From the NCBI GenBank assembly GCA_023105745.1, contig JALGQZ010000003.1:74002696-74066695 (forward strand): DNA of 64,000 bases. The letters are read 5' to 3'. The notes beneath the pieces were generated by a model that did not search any database, had not been told where the DNA came from, and worked only from the letters and a program-made list of their open reading frames with translations. Shown here piece by piece: positions 35,324 to 47,547 of this stretch. Position numbers and translations under genes: made by a program. This DNA comes from Austropuccinia psidii. Taxonomy: Eukaryota; Basidiomycota; Pucciniomycetes; Pucciniales; Sphaerophragmiaceae. Within the stretch, counting starts at the first letter, position 1, and every line of letters begins with the position of its first letter.

Positions 35324-36091
35324 TTTTCCTTTTCCTTGTTTGTGTTTGGTTTGACTTCTATCCCCACTCTTATAAATACTAAAAAATGAAAAAATAATGG
35401 AACCTCCCAATACATGATTTGGGGGGGATGTTGCTGCTTTAAAGAAATAAAAGAAAGAAAATTATACAAGTAAATAAAGAAAGAAAGAATAAAAGAGTAA
35501 GAGAAAATGAGAGTAAAGAAAGAAGGAAAGAAAAATCCTGATGGTTGGTCCTTCTTGTGGTGAGTTGCTTGATTCTGGCCAAAAAGTGTCTGAAAAATGA
35601 AAACCAAGCATTTGATGCTCACAGGGTGGCCAAGGTAATGTTTTAAAAGAAGCAGAACCCTCAGGGATGCATACCAGGAGATGGAACTTACTTTCATAAC
35701 TTCCACTCCCCACCAAGCACCATAACATTGAAAAGAATTGCCATAAATGACTTCTGAGATGAATTGCCATAAATGACTTTTGAAAAGAATTGCCGTAAAT
35801 GACTTGAAGTAATGAATGTCTTGAATTATGATGATTGGCATAAATGGAATGATAAATAAAAGGGAAAGAAAGGAAAATTAAAGAAAGAGAATTTGGCCAT
35901 ATCTTAATAAGGTCCAAATCGGAGGGTATTGGTGTTGTATGCTTCCTGAACCTGTCCAAAGAATTGACAAGTGCTCACAAAGTGGCCAAGGTGATGCTTA
36001 CAAAAACATATGGGTAGAATACCCCCTTAAAGGTGCATGCCAGGAGAGGAACTTACTTTCATAACTTCTTCTCCCCACCAAGCACCATAAA
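35324..36091 (-). other. El.5 proximal 3' noncoding region with duplicated module and 31-bp repeats
   Basis: Two copies of the family B module (about 35600-35725 and 35975-36090, minus strand) contain GGTGCTTGGTGGGGAG and GAAAGTAAGTTCC. Between them, 35725-35815 holds about three copies of a ~31-bp unit (GCAATTCATCTCAGAAGTCATTTATG-like). El.2 has two. Confidence 0.65.
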
Positions 36092-39000
36092 TCAAACTCT
36101 TGAGGTATTTGGACCAGGCTTGTCTGGATACAATGAATGGAAGTCCTTGACAAAATCTGGTGAGTTGGTAAGGTTTGAAGCTGGTTCCCAAGTGGTTCTT
36201 TCTGGGTCTTCACTGAATCCTTTCCACTCTACAAGATACCATAATTTACCTCTTTTGAGTTTTGAGTCAAGAACCTGAGGCATTTCCCATTCTGCTTGCT
36301 CCTCCACCAAAACTGGTGGTGGTGGCAATTGATGACGATTTGGGTTAGTTGAATGCTTGACTGGTTCTAATAAGGACACATGGAATACAGGGTGAACTGT
36401 CTTCCATTGCTGAGGCAACTTGAGGTGATATGCATGACTGCCAATCTTCTTCAGAACTTCAAAAGGTCCCAACCATCTTTCTGATAGCTTCTTGGTGGGT
36501 CTTGTTGTCTTGATGTTCTTGGAAGCTAGCCATACTTTGTCCCCAGGTTGGAAATCAGGTGGAATTGCTTTATTTCTATCTGCATACTTCTTGAATCTCC
36601 TTATTGCTGACGCTAATTCTTCTTTGACAACTTGCTGTACTGATTGGACTTTTGTTGATAACTTTCCAGCAGGTGAGTCTTGAGAAATATGGATTGAGGC
36701 AAAGCTGGGATTTCTTCCATAAATGGTGAAAAAAGGTGATTGCTTGGTTGATGAATGTTCTGCATTATTATAGGCAAATTCAGCCAGAGGGAGCCAGGTG
36801 TACCAGTCATCTTGATGGTAGCTGACATACATCCAAAGGTACTGTTCTAGTATCTGATTTACCCTCTCTGTCTGTCCATCTGTTTCAGGGTGAAAGGCAG
36901 TTGAAAGATCTCTTGATATCTTGAGCTTCTGACACAATTGAGTCCAAAATGATGAAACAAATAAGGATCCTCTATCACTGACAATACTGCCTGGGAGTCC
37001 ATGCTTGGAAAATACATGGCTAATGAAGATTTGAGCTAAGTCCAGAGCAGTGATTGTTCCATAAGTTGGAATGAAGATTGCCATTTTTGAGAATCTGTCC
37101 ACAACTACTAAAATTGAATTAAAGTTGTTTGACAGTGGCAATTGAGTGATGAAGTCCATTGATAATGAATTCCAAGTACCAGATGGAATTGAAAGAGGCT
37201 TGAGTAATCCAAACTTCTTGTGATGAATGTTCTTGTTTCTTGAACATTGCTGACATGAGGACACATAGTCCTTGATGAATTGATTCATTCCAGCCCAATA
37301 AAAATCCCTCTTGATGAGCTTGAGGGTCTGCTCCTGGCCAGGATGGCCAGCCAATGGTGAGTCATGACGCTTTTGAAGAATATTGACTTGGAGTTTTTCA
37401 TTGCTTGGGATTACCACTCTATCTTTGAATAATAATAACTTGGCTTGAGGTTCAAGAGAATAATCTGGAACTGATTCACCTCTTGCTAGTTGCGTGAGTA
37501 TTTCTTTATATTCTTTGTCTTGCCATACTTCTTTTTGAATCTTGTCTACTAAATCTGAGAAAATCTCCACTTTGATTGAGAAGAATCTTGACTCTTGAAT
37601 TCCATCTTTCTTAAGTACTGGATGAAAATTTTGGGGATTCTTTCTGATGAAGTCCACCCCCCTCTCTGGGTACACGTTGTCCCAACATGACAAGGCATCT
37701 GGTAAAGCGGCCAGTCTGCCTGGGGGGTAAGTGATAGTTTAGTGAAATTCTGGGAGAGATTCAGCCCAACGGGCCTGACAACGAGTAAGAACTTTGGAAG
37801 ACATGAAATACTGCAAGGAAGAGTGGTCTGTCAAGACTTCAAAAGAATTTCAAAGAGAAAGAAGAAATGCTCTCCAGCGCTTGAGGGCCCAAACTATGCC
37901 AAGGAGTTCCTTGTCATGAATTTCATAGTTGAGTTCAGCTGGTAAGAGCTTGCGACTATCAAATGCAATGGGATGCTTTCCTGAGTCATTCACCTGACTC
38001 AGTACGGCGCCTAATGCATAATCAGAAGCATCAGTCTCTACAATAGTAGGTAGAGATGGATTGAAATGGGATAACATAGGAGCAGAGGTGAAAGCTTCTT
38101 TGAGTGCTTGAAACTGACTAAGAGCTTCCTCATTGAAGATAAAGGGAGAATCTTTTTTGAGAAGGGAAGTGAGAGAAATGATTTTTTTGGAATAATTTTT
38201 AATGAAACAACAATAAAAATTGGCAAAGCCAAGAAAAGATTGAAGGGCCTTGATGTTTTTGGGCTGAGGCCAATTAAGGATTTGCTGAACTTTTGAAGAA
38301 TCCATCTTGAGGCCATCACTTGAAACAACATAGCCCAAGTATTCCACACTTGACGCATGGAATACACACTTGGAGGCTTTGGCAAATAAATTATTTTCTC
38401 TGAGTCTTTGGAGGACAAAGGTCACATGTTTGACATGTTCTTCCTCAGAAATTGAGAACACCATAATATCATCTAGATAAACCACAACAAACACATCCAA
38501 GAAATCTGCAAATATATCATTTACAAGATTCTGGAAAGAAGCAGGAATATTGGTCAAACCAAATGGCATGACCAAATACTCATAACTACCATACTTGGTT
38601 CTGAAGACAGTTAAGTGCTCATCCCCCTCTTTGATTCTCAGAAGGTTATATGCACCACGCAAATCTATCTTGGAGAAGATAGTGGAAACGTTGAATACGG
38701 TAAGTAGCTGGTTCATAGGAGGGACAGGGTATCTGTTCTTCCTAGTGACAGCATTGAGTTTGCGGTAGTCAACACACAAACAAAGACCTCCATCCTTTTT
38801 CTTGACAAAAAGGACAGGTGCTCCTGTTGAAGAGGAGCTTGGTCTTATGAAACCTTTCTCTACATTCCCTGAAATGTAGGCCTGCAGTGTTTCTGACTCT
38901 TGATTTGATAATGAGTAGATAACACCAATTGGAGGTAGAAGACCCTCCAATTCAATATGGTGATCACAGGCGCGGTGTGGAGGAAGTTTCTCTGCTTTCA

Positions 39001-39830
39001 CCTTGTAGAATACATCCAAATATTGGTGATAAGCAGGAGGGACTACCTTCAACACAGTTTCAATTTTTTCTGGCTCTTCCTCCTCATCCGACTGCTCCTC
39101 CAGGGATGTATGAAAAGATAAGGGAGGAAGGTCCATATCCCCTTGAAAGAGATGAAGTTAAGATATGGCAACATCTTCTCCAACATCCTTTATCTCTTTG
39201 AAGACTTCATCTCTTAATGGAAGTAATGACTGAGAGGGAATGATGGAAGGGATATGGACAGAAGAAGGAAGGGAAGGTGTCTTAAGTTCACCAGCCAGAG
39301 AAAAACTTTTGACAGCAGTGACTAAGTCATTACTAGTAGAAGGAATAATACCACTAGAATCCTTATGAATAGAATCATAGGTGATCAATCCATTTTTCCA
39401 ATCAATAATGGGATTAAAATGGTAAAGGAAATCATAGCCCAATATCAGGTCTTCTCCCTTGGGTGAATCTATGATAAAGAAGTCCCATTCAAAGCTTGGG
39501 AAGGAAGGCAAGTCAACTACCCACTTGGTATATTGGGTGATGAACAAGGCAGGGGATTCATTAGAATCCAAAATGAAAAGAGGAATCTTTTCAGGGAGCT
39601 CTGACAGAGTCAATGAGTACTTGAGAACAAAATTCTTTGCAATAAAAGAGTTTGTAGCACCAGAATCAATGAGAATAGTATAAAAAATATTAGAGACAGA
39701 AGAGAAAATAAGAAATTTTAAAGATTTCTTGACACTAGTATTCAGAGTGCACAATTGTGCTCTTGAAGGAAATAAGTGAGAACCATTGAACACATCATGA
39801 TTCCCACTCAGGCTTTTCCCTGCTTGCTAG
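36092..39830 (-). pseudogene. pol: El.5 pol with in-frame stops
   Basis: Protease (IDSGATNSFIA), reverse transcriptase (YLDDIMVFS near 38465), RNase H, integrase (YPERGV.. onward; SMDFITQL; SDRGSLF; TERVNQ) and a chromodomain (WYLVEWKGFSEDPERTTWEP) lie in one minus-strand frame. Stops are at 39158-39160 (TAA), 37850-37852 (TGA) and 37739-37741 (TAA). Cys replaces Arg in DALSCWDN. Catalytic residues of all three enzymes remain, so decay is recent relative to El.3. Confidence 0.9.
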
Positions 39831-41167
39831 AAAGCCTCTTGATGATGACCCAGGCTTGTTCTGAGGTCTCTTGAAGCATTTTTCAATTGGGTGCTTTCCA
39901 CCACAATAAGTACACAACCCCTCTTTGATCCTCCTCTCCTTTTCAGAACCAATTAATTTATTGTCCTTATTGAGGAGAGTGTCATGGGGCTTGTCCTTTG
40001 AAGATTGAAATTGCTTGCCCTTCTTGTTCTTCTTCTGGTGAAACCTCTTTGAAGATGAGTTTTGAGGAGGCCTAGATTGATTGGATCCAATGACTGGAGG
40101 CTTCTTCTCTTGATTGCCACCCTTTTCTTTTTGCCTCTCATGATATCTTGTGTCTAATTCTAAAGTGACATCCATAAGTTCTTGAAGAGTGTCAAAAGTT
40201 CCAGGTTGAGAAGCCAACTGATCCAATAATCTTGATGCCAATCCTCTTCTGTAAACATGGATATAAGCTCTTTCCCCCCAATCTCCAATTCTTGACATTA
40301 AGCTTCTGAAATCTGCAATGTACAAGGAAACATGACCACTCTCCTTCATCCTCAAATTGTCCAACTCTTGTTCAGCTTTCCTGACTTCATTGGGGTCACC
40401 AAACAGAGTGAATAATTGAGATTCAAATAATGGGCAATTATTGAGGATGTAGGAAGGGTCTTCATTGGAAATATTTGAGAGATACGGTTCAATCCACTTT
40501 CCAGCTCTACCAGTGAGAAAAGAAGTTGAGTAAAGAACTTTATTCCTGTCAGAGAAGAAATTTTCTGGATCATTATGGAAGATTAATTGACAGGATTGGA
40601 TAAATCCTCTCAATTCATGAGCTTGAGTACCATCAAAAGAATCAGGTGCCTTCATGGATGGAGTCTTGAAAGCAGGGGCTTTAATATTGTCCCTGGGAGC
40701 AACTGCTTGATTGAGTTGCCCCATTAATTGAGTCATCTGCTCCATCATCTTGAGGAGACTTGGATCAGTTTGAGAGACAAGAGGTTGACTAGAAAGGGCT
40801 AGATTAGAACCCTGAGGCACCTATGGAGCATTTTCCAAGGCATCTGCCACTTCAGTTTCCACAGAATCTTCCTCTTCCACAGACTCTTCCCCCTCTTCAT
40901 CTTCAACTTCCCTTGTCTTGCTCTTGCACCTTCAGCCATGCCAGGGTAGCCACCCAAAAGTCCAGAGAAAGATCTTGATCTTCTAGATTTCATTCCACCT
41001 CTTATTGAGGGTGCTGCTCCTTCCATTGGTGGTCTTCTGTCCAAGTTTGCACTCAGTTGATGAACTGATGGTGTGCAGTCAAGAGGAGCCCTTGCTGTAG
41101 GAGTGAGAAAAGCTTGAATTCTTTGGGATCTAGTATTTTTGGCTGGGGGGCTATGCTGAACTGGCAT
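39795..41167 (-). pseudogene. gag: El.5 gag pseudogene
   Basis: The start MPVQHSPPAKNTRSQ at 41167 matches El.6 MPLQHSPPARQTRSQ. A one-base loss near 40905-40915 shifts the acidic segment out of frame, and an in-frame TAG lies at 40821-40823. The capsid domain and zinc knuckle CTYCGGKHPIEKC follow. The GGGAAAA slip heptamer lies at 39814-39820. A one-base loss near 39828 removes the usual gag stop register. Confidence 0.88.
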
Positions 41168-41926
41168 TTTGAATAAAAATGAAATAAACTTGATGGTATG
41201 AGAACAGAAATCAAAACTTGGCCAAATCAATCACAATAAAATCTTGATGAATCTTGAGGAATCAATTCAAATCTTGAGGTGAAAACAAATTCAGTCAACA
41301 GTCAAATGAATCCAACAATCAACAATCAAATCAAATCAAATATCAATAAACAATCAATCAATAAATCAGTGTCTTCAATATGAAATCAGGGTCTTGAGGG
41401 ATCAATCAATCAATTTAAAATCTTCAGAAATCAATTCAATGTCTTGATGAGTCAAAACCAGTCAATAATCAAAATCAATTCTTTAGGATCAATAAAATAT
41501 CTTGAGGATTCAAAGTCAATCAATAATCAAAATCAGCTCTTGAGGATAAATCAATATCTTGAGAAGTCAAAATCAATCAATCCAATCCAAATAGGAATGC
41601 TGAGCCGCTGAATCAATAAACCAATGAATCCCAATGAAATAATCCAATCAATTAAACCAATAATCAATCCTGAATAAGACCTGAATAAGAACACAGAAAA
41701 ATTTGATTTGATAAAATGAAATGAAGTGAATGAAATGGTCAGCAATGATTAAGAAAGAAGAAGAATCAATTTCATATGAATGAAATGAATGAGATGAAAT
41801 TGATGAGAGAGAAAAATCATAATCATTAAGGATCATTAAGTCATAAAAAAGATCATAATTGATGAATGATAGAAATGAATATAAATGAATGAAAAGAAAG
41901 AATCAAATATGAGTTAATTAATTTAA
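41168..41926 (-). other. El.5 long leader rich in TTGATT / CAAGA
   Basis: About 760 bases between the LTR and gag consist of irregular repeats of TTGATT, CTTGAGG and TCAAGA. El.6 has the same type of leader (55563-56341). No ORF. Confidence 0.7.
41912..41926 (-). promoter_or_regulatory. El.5 self-priming type primer-binding site
   Basis: Minus strand TTAAATTAATTAACT abuts the LTR end. It pairs over 14 bases plus one G-T wobble with AGTTAATTAATTTAG in the LTR (42303-42289 and 32407-32393, minus). It does not begin TGG, so tRNA priming is unlikely. Confidence 0.6.
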
Positions 41927-42959
41927 TGTTACAGGGGCTCTTTGAAGTGAAGAGGGCCTGGCACTCAGTAAACTGGGACTCACTTATGGAGGGCTCAAGG
42001 ATATGGAAAGATTAAAGACACTTAAGAGTGTAAGGAATGAATTACTATAATAAAAGATATGAGAAAAGCAGCAACAAAGAAATAAGAGTAAGAAATAGAA
42101 GAGCCAACCACAAACAAGTCCAAGTCCACTGTTTCAACCTGTCAGAATGGAAAGAGAAGGGTTAATAAGGATATGGCCACCCAACTCATACTGTACAGGC
42201 GAAGAAAGAAAATGCAAAGACTAACTTAAAATTAAATAATTATAATACCCAAAATAAGGATAAGAATAATTATAAAATAATAAATAAACTAAATTAATTA
42301 ACTGGGGAAAAGTCCCCAGGGGGGAGAAAGAGGGGCTGGTATATGTGAGAATCACCAGCCCTGATCCAGAGGAAGAATTTTCATGAGAATAAATGATGAT
42401 TGAATTGAGTCTGGCCAATACAGGTCCCGTACATCTGTACAGAGCCTGTCTCATTTATACAAATTTCTCATACCATGCTAAAATAATGACAAATTTCAAC
42501 AAAGTATTTCTAAATTGATATGAATAAGTACTTCCTTGAGAAGCTCAGAGGTGGACTGGAGGGCACTGTGTGTAGGTGTGGTGAGGATGTGGAAGAAACC
42601 CCATGCACAAGCTAACTGCTATCTGTTATACTGTGAAAAATAATTGATATACCTCACAGTAAAACAGTTAATACCATGCAAAATAACCAATATACTGCAT
42701 GGTAAAACAGTTAATATTTGCAGTGAGGTGTGGTGTATTTGAGTGATCATACAGTTTCATACTGGTGTATTGAAACTGTATTGGGTGAATCCAATCTGTA
42801 CAGGAATTGACAGGCTGTATTGATGTACCAAACTGTATGCATGTTTCAGAATGAAGATTGCTGAAACTGAATGCTGATGCAGATACTGGATTTGCTGATT
42901 TGAGGTGTTTGAGTGGGTGTATGAATGAACACCCTTACCCCTGATGGATGGTTGTTACA
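41927..42959 (-). repeat. El.5 5' LTR, 1033 bp including insertion
   Basis: Plus-strand ends are TGTTACAGGGGCTC and GATGGTTGTTACA. The right half matches the 3' LTR. It is longer because of the insertion at about 42447-42722. Confidence 0.92.
42447..42722. repeat. Insertion in El.5 5' LTR with two tandem hairpins
   Basis: It is absent from the other family B LTRs (CTGTACAG directly precedes GAGGTGTGG there). It carries TACTGTGA (42629-42636) pairing with TCACAGTA (42654-42661), and ACCATGCA (42673-42680) pairing with TGCATGGT (42696-42703). Each is followed by AAAACAGTTAATA. No ORF and no clear terminal repeats. Confidence 0.6.
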
Positions 42960-44095
42960 CCTTGACTGAAATACTTTGAAAATGCAGCTGAGAAGAAGAA
43001 ACAAAGGCTCATTTCACAACTGTAAGTCAAGAGAGAGTAATAATAAAATGAACAAAATTTTCTTGTCTGGATATCCAAATCACAAAAATGTCCATATCCT
43101 GCAAATGCAGCTGGATTAGGATCAAAAGTGATACCTAGATTATCAGGCTGCAATCCATGCTCTTATAGCCTTCACTAGAGGTACTGAAGCCAAGAAGTGT
43201 ACACCATTTGTGCTCATAGGCCAGATGCTTTTTGTAAGCTTAGCTGTAAACTGTTGAGCTTGAAGCCTTAATCAAGCTCAAGATTTCTAAGAGACTCTTT
43301 CCCTTCTTATAGTTTTCAAAATAGCAAATTAGGGGGTTCACACCTTATGGCTGACTCCTAGGTTCTTTTGAGTCCAAAATCCTGAAATAGGACAGAATTT
43401 ATGAGGTCAATGGCTCATGTAAGAGCTATAATAACACTTTTCAAAAAGAGCTTCATGGATTTTGCATTTATCTTTGTAAATATCATTATAGAGCTTGCCC
43501 AAGTCCTTTGCAACCTTATGAATATTTTCTACAAATTTCAAAAGCTGTCATTGATACTTTTGATTTGGAATACACAGAACAGATAAGACTAACAGGTCTA
43601 AGACCCCTTCTGTTTTGAAAAGGGAAAATATTGATATTCTTTTTGTTTCACTGATTGCTTCATGTTTTGGTTAATTGTCATTATGTAAGCTAGATGTTGC
43701 AGTGAACAATTAGCATGCCATATTTGAGCTATATATGGGTGAGCATCCTTGAAATCCTTATTAATTCTACCAATTTTCACAAATAGTAATACTTTTAATG
43801 ATGAATTATTCAGCTTGTAAAAGTATTTGATTATTTTACCATCTCTCAAAGCTGCACACTAGTCTTTAAATTACTACCAAATGGAGTTTGCAAGAAACTT
43901 GGATATATTGCTTCATTTGGTCTCTAAATTCATTAAATTTTACTGGGTTCTGGAAAAAGCATTCTATCTACACAAACTTGAGATGAAAAATATCCCAAAG
44001 CTAAAACACCTCACAGAAATTCTATCAGGTTTTGAGAATATGAACTCAAAGAAAACATTGAATGATATCTCACTATAACGCTTGATTTTGATAAG
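42960..44095. other. AT-rich host DNA without a supported gene
   Basis: Starts with the right CCTTG duplication of El.5. Only short, unsupported ORFs occur. No repeat recognised. Confidence 0.6.
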
Positions 44096-44199
44096 CTCAA
44101 TCCAAATGAGCCTTAGCTTGCCTTGGTAGAACGATGGCTGAGGGTTTTGTCCAACCTGAACCGTTGATGTAAAGGTTTTCGTGTGGCCATTCAAGGCGC

Positions 44200-44740
44200 A
44201 TATGCAGATTCCCATCTTGCATGAGCCATGGAAAGGATGCTCACTGCCATCGTCAAGGAGTTTCACGGAGCTCGACAGAGCAAGACGACCCGATCGACTT
44301 CCAAGTCGAGTGTGAGCAGGTGACCATCTGTCATCTTTTCCAGCCCGAGCCAAGCAAACTCAGACATGGCCAACCGAACGACTGGATTAATGAACACCTT
44401 ATGGGCAGCTCGAGTGAGTTTTGAAGTCTTGCTGGAAGATTTTCTTCATGCCATTGATGCTCTTATTCCGCAAGGCCTCCTGCTCAGGTGCTCGACTGGC
44501 AGCCCGCATGAATGGGCCCAATCGTTGGAGGTCGTTTAGCTTCGTCAGCGGTGGATTGAGGGTCAGTTCAAGTTCCAATCGATCGTCCATGGCTGAGGCT
44601 ATCAGATCACCGTTTGTTCCGGCTGCAGCTGCCAACCGTCAACCGATGAGGATCCCAGAGTCCTCTGAATGGCTGGCTGGGTCCAAGGATGGATTATCCC
44701 AACTGGCCTCTGCTGATCGGCGTAACTCCGCTCTTTGATA
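44200..44740 (-). pseudogene. Possible fragment of a host gene, divergent from fumarase, unidentified
   Basis: This ~540-bp island is much richer in GC than its surroundings. The minus strand has a coding-like stretch 44635-44399 (MDDRLELELTLNPPLTKLND, then a Lys/Gln-rich helix-like end) and, in another frame further on, MSEFAWLGLEKMTDGHLLTL. A stop and frame changes separate them, so it may be exons of one gene or a decayed copy. I do not recognise a family. It would share ~120 bp of upstream region with fumarase. Confidence 0.3.
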
Positions 44741-44859
44741 GTCTAGTAGAGGATGATGTCATTCAATAGGCATCCCTTGATGCCATCCCTTTAACTAAGC
44801 ATTTTTTAAAAGAGCTTGCCTAACGATAACTGACTGCTTTCTCCAATCTTTCCGAAATT

Positions 44860-46925
44860 ATGTCGGCTTTCTTGACTCAGCAAGCATACCGTAAGGAGTT
44901 TGATACTTTTGGAGAATTAAAAGTACCTGCCGATAAATATTATGGCGCTCAAACTCAAAGGCATGTCTTTCGTTGTGTAAATTTATGCATTCGTGCTCTG
45001 AAATCGCTGACTCGATATATTTTTTGGACTTTGTTTGCCAAAACTATGTTTTCATCTATTTAAAGATCCCTGCAAAACTTTGATATTGGTGGTGAACAAG
45101 AAAGAATGCCAGGAGCTTTAATTGAAGCCTTCGGATACGTTAAAAAATCAGCTGCGATCGTAAACATGAACTATGGTCTAGATCCCAAAATCGGGAAGGC
45201 CATTTGTCAAGCTGCCGACGAAGTATGCCTTGAGTGTTTTCCTCTGAATGCTTTCAATCTCATCAGGATTGGATACACAAACAACTGACAAGTAAAAACT
45301 GTTTCAGGTCATCAGCGGAAAATTGATCGATCATTTTCCATTAGTAGTTTTTCAAACTGGGTCTGGTACTCAAACCAATATGAACGTCAACGAGGTAAAC
45401 TTCCTCCCTTCATTTACGCCAAGCCACACTATTGATTTCTAGTATTGAAGAAGTAATCTTAAAAATCAGGTGATTTCGAATCGAGCTATTGAAATCTTGG
45501 GTGGTGAACTAGGTAGCAAAAAGCCAGTTCATCCAAATGATCATGTGAACATGTCCCAATCCTCCAACGATACGTTAGTTTGTTTTCTCTACACATTAAA
45601 CCTTTAGCGTGGCTTTATGTTCATCAAATTTTCCTCATCGATAGATTTCCAACAGCCATGCACGTTGCTGCAGTTTTTCAAATCACTCGCAACTTAATCC
45701 CTGCATTGGAATCCTTGATCTCGGCGATCGGCACAAAAAGGAAAGAGTTTGAATCAATCATCAAGATTGGCCGTACACATCTTCAAGATGCTACTCCTTT
45801 AACACTTGGACAAGAGTTCTCTGGGTATGAGCAACAATTAATCAATGGTCTTGCCCGTGTAAAGGCCACTTTACCAAGGCTATCGATGCTCGCTCAAGGA
45901 GGCACAGCAGTTGGAACTGTTGGTGTTTTTACGTAGCTGTCGGCAACCTTGTCGCAAATGAGAAATAAAATACTAATTGCAGTATCTTCTAGGGCTTGAA
46001 TACTAAGGCTGGTTTTGCTGAAGCAATCGCTCAAGAAATCTCAAATCAAACTGGAATAACATTTGAGACAGCTCCCAACAAGTTTGAGGCCCTGGCATCA
46101 CACGACGCCATTGTTGAAACATCCGGCGCCTTGAATGTGCTGGCTGTTAGTGCAATGAAAATCGCCAATGATATCCGATTTTTAGGTAGCGGACCAAGAT
46201 GTGGGCTGGGAGAGTTGAGTTTGCCAGAGAATGAACCTGGGAGCTCAATTATGCCCGGTAAAGTTAACCCAACTCAATGCGAAGCTGTCAGTTATAGCTG
46301 GTTTTCATTGATGGTAAAACAAGCGCATAGGCAAAATGTTGATAAAATGATCTATTATAGCTGACCATGGTGGCAGCCCAAGTAATGGGAAACCACACTG
46401 CAATTTCGATAGCAGGGTCAAATGGCCACTTTGAGGTCAGTTCCAAAACCATCATAAAGGCTGTTTCATCACTATCCTGACAATTACTGATTGATTGATA
46501 ACGGTGGACTCTAGCTGAACGTTTTCAAACCGGTTTTAATCAAGAACCTTCTGCAGTCGATTCGCCTATTAGGAGATGGATGCAGGTCCTTTGAAACAAG
46601 ATGTGTGGTGGGAATTGAAGCTAACACGCAAAGGATCAACCAATTATTAAATGAGTCATTAATGTTGGCTACGATTTTGAACAGCCGATTGGGTTACGAC
46701 AGTTAGTATTTTCTTTTTACCTAGTTTGCTTTAAAGAACTAAATATCGATAATGGCTTGACGCGCAGATGTAGCCAAATGTGCCAAAAAAGCACACAAAG
46801 AAGGCACGACCTTGAAAGAAGCGACACTTTCATTGAGCTTATTGGATGCCGAAGAATTTGATAAAATTGTCAGACCAGAATTGATGTTGGGACCTGACTA
46901 CCAGCCCAAACGGGGTCAAAACTAA
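44860..46925 (+). CDS. FUM1: Fumarate hydratase, class II, nine exons
   Basis: Catalyses reversible hydration of fumarate to malate in the TCA cycle. Exons: 44860-44960, 45066-45222, 45308-45394, 45470-45573, 45645-45918, 45993-46286, 46361-46435, 46515-46701, 46768-46925. They total 1437 nt, 478 residues, with consistent phases. Motifs in order: [53 protein letters not shown], and the signature [11 protein letters not shown] near 46237-46270. Introns are 66-105 nt. Intron 1 has a GC donor (AAAG|GCATGT..AAAG); the rest are GT-AG (intron 5 has TACTAAT before its acceptor). Catalytic regions appear complete. The predicted start lies right at the conserved N-terminus, leaving no mitochondrial presequence, so this may be a cytosolic form or an upstream exon may be missing. 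A CT-rich stretch precedes the ATG. Confidence 0.95.
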
Positions 46926-47547
46926 AATGTTTTTGTGGGCGCTGAATAGCATGCCCTATTTCGTTCCTACATCATATGGTTTGTGCCCATTTGCCTAGCT
47001 TGGTCATTGCACTAAGTCTCAAATGTGGAAATGTTAATTCTACCTGGTTTGATAGTTCAATCAATTCATGAAGTAACCCTAATTTTTATCTAAATATGCC
47101 TAACTTTTCCTCTATATGGAAGGCTGTATCTTCAAAACATGAAGAATTGCTTGTAACAAAGTCAATCTGGAGGCGAATGGCAACGGTTCTCTGATGTGGC
47201 TTGAGTGTTTACTGTGGACTTCTTGGGTATGCCTTTGGCGAGGCAAAGGTGAATGCATACCCAATAGCTCGCCTACAGGACAAACTACTGAGGTAGGATG
47301 CTCTGCTGGCTGTTCATTAATTTTACCAATTGAATAAATGTACTCAAGCGCATATTTCAAGCTTTGAAAAATCACTGCCAGAGTAAAAACTAGAATCCAC
47401 CACAGCCAATTTTTAAAGTAATTTGTAATTCTTAAAGATTAAAGGTGAACTTTATTAGAAAATGCTTGAGGTAAAATCCGCTAGATTTATTTGGAGTTTA
47501 AAACATAGAGCTTATGAATATTTTTGAGCACATTTCCCACCACAATA
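46926..47547. other. Downstream of fumarase, no gene seen
   Basis: Probable 3' UTR then host intergenic DNA. A short minus-strand ORF (47375-47112) has no support. Confidence 0.5.

Larger units (their letters stand above)
32031..42959 (-). mobile_element. El.5: complete family B Ty3/Gypsy element, 10.9 kb, decayed
   Basis: Two LTRs in direct orientation bound it, with a perfect 5-bp duplication CCTTG at 32026-32030 and 42960-42964. On the minus strand the order is 5' LTR, long leader, gag, pol, duplicated 3' module, antisense cassette with an embedded TRIM, polypurine tract, 3' LTR. Gag and pol carry several stops and one frameshift. The 5' LTR also holds a ~276-bp insertion. Confidence 0.95.

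Noticed and set aside
43401..44078. Short ORFs between El.5 and fumarase
   Set aside because: 60-70 codons in AT-rich DNA, without conserved features or splice context.
47112..47375. 87-codon minus-strand ORF downstream of fumarase
   Set aside because: No motif or splice support; length expected by chance here.
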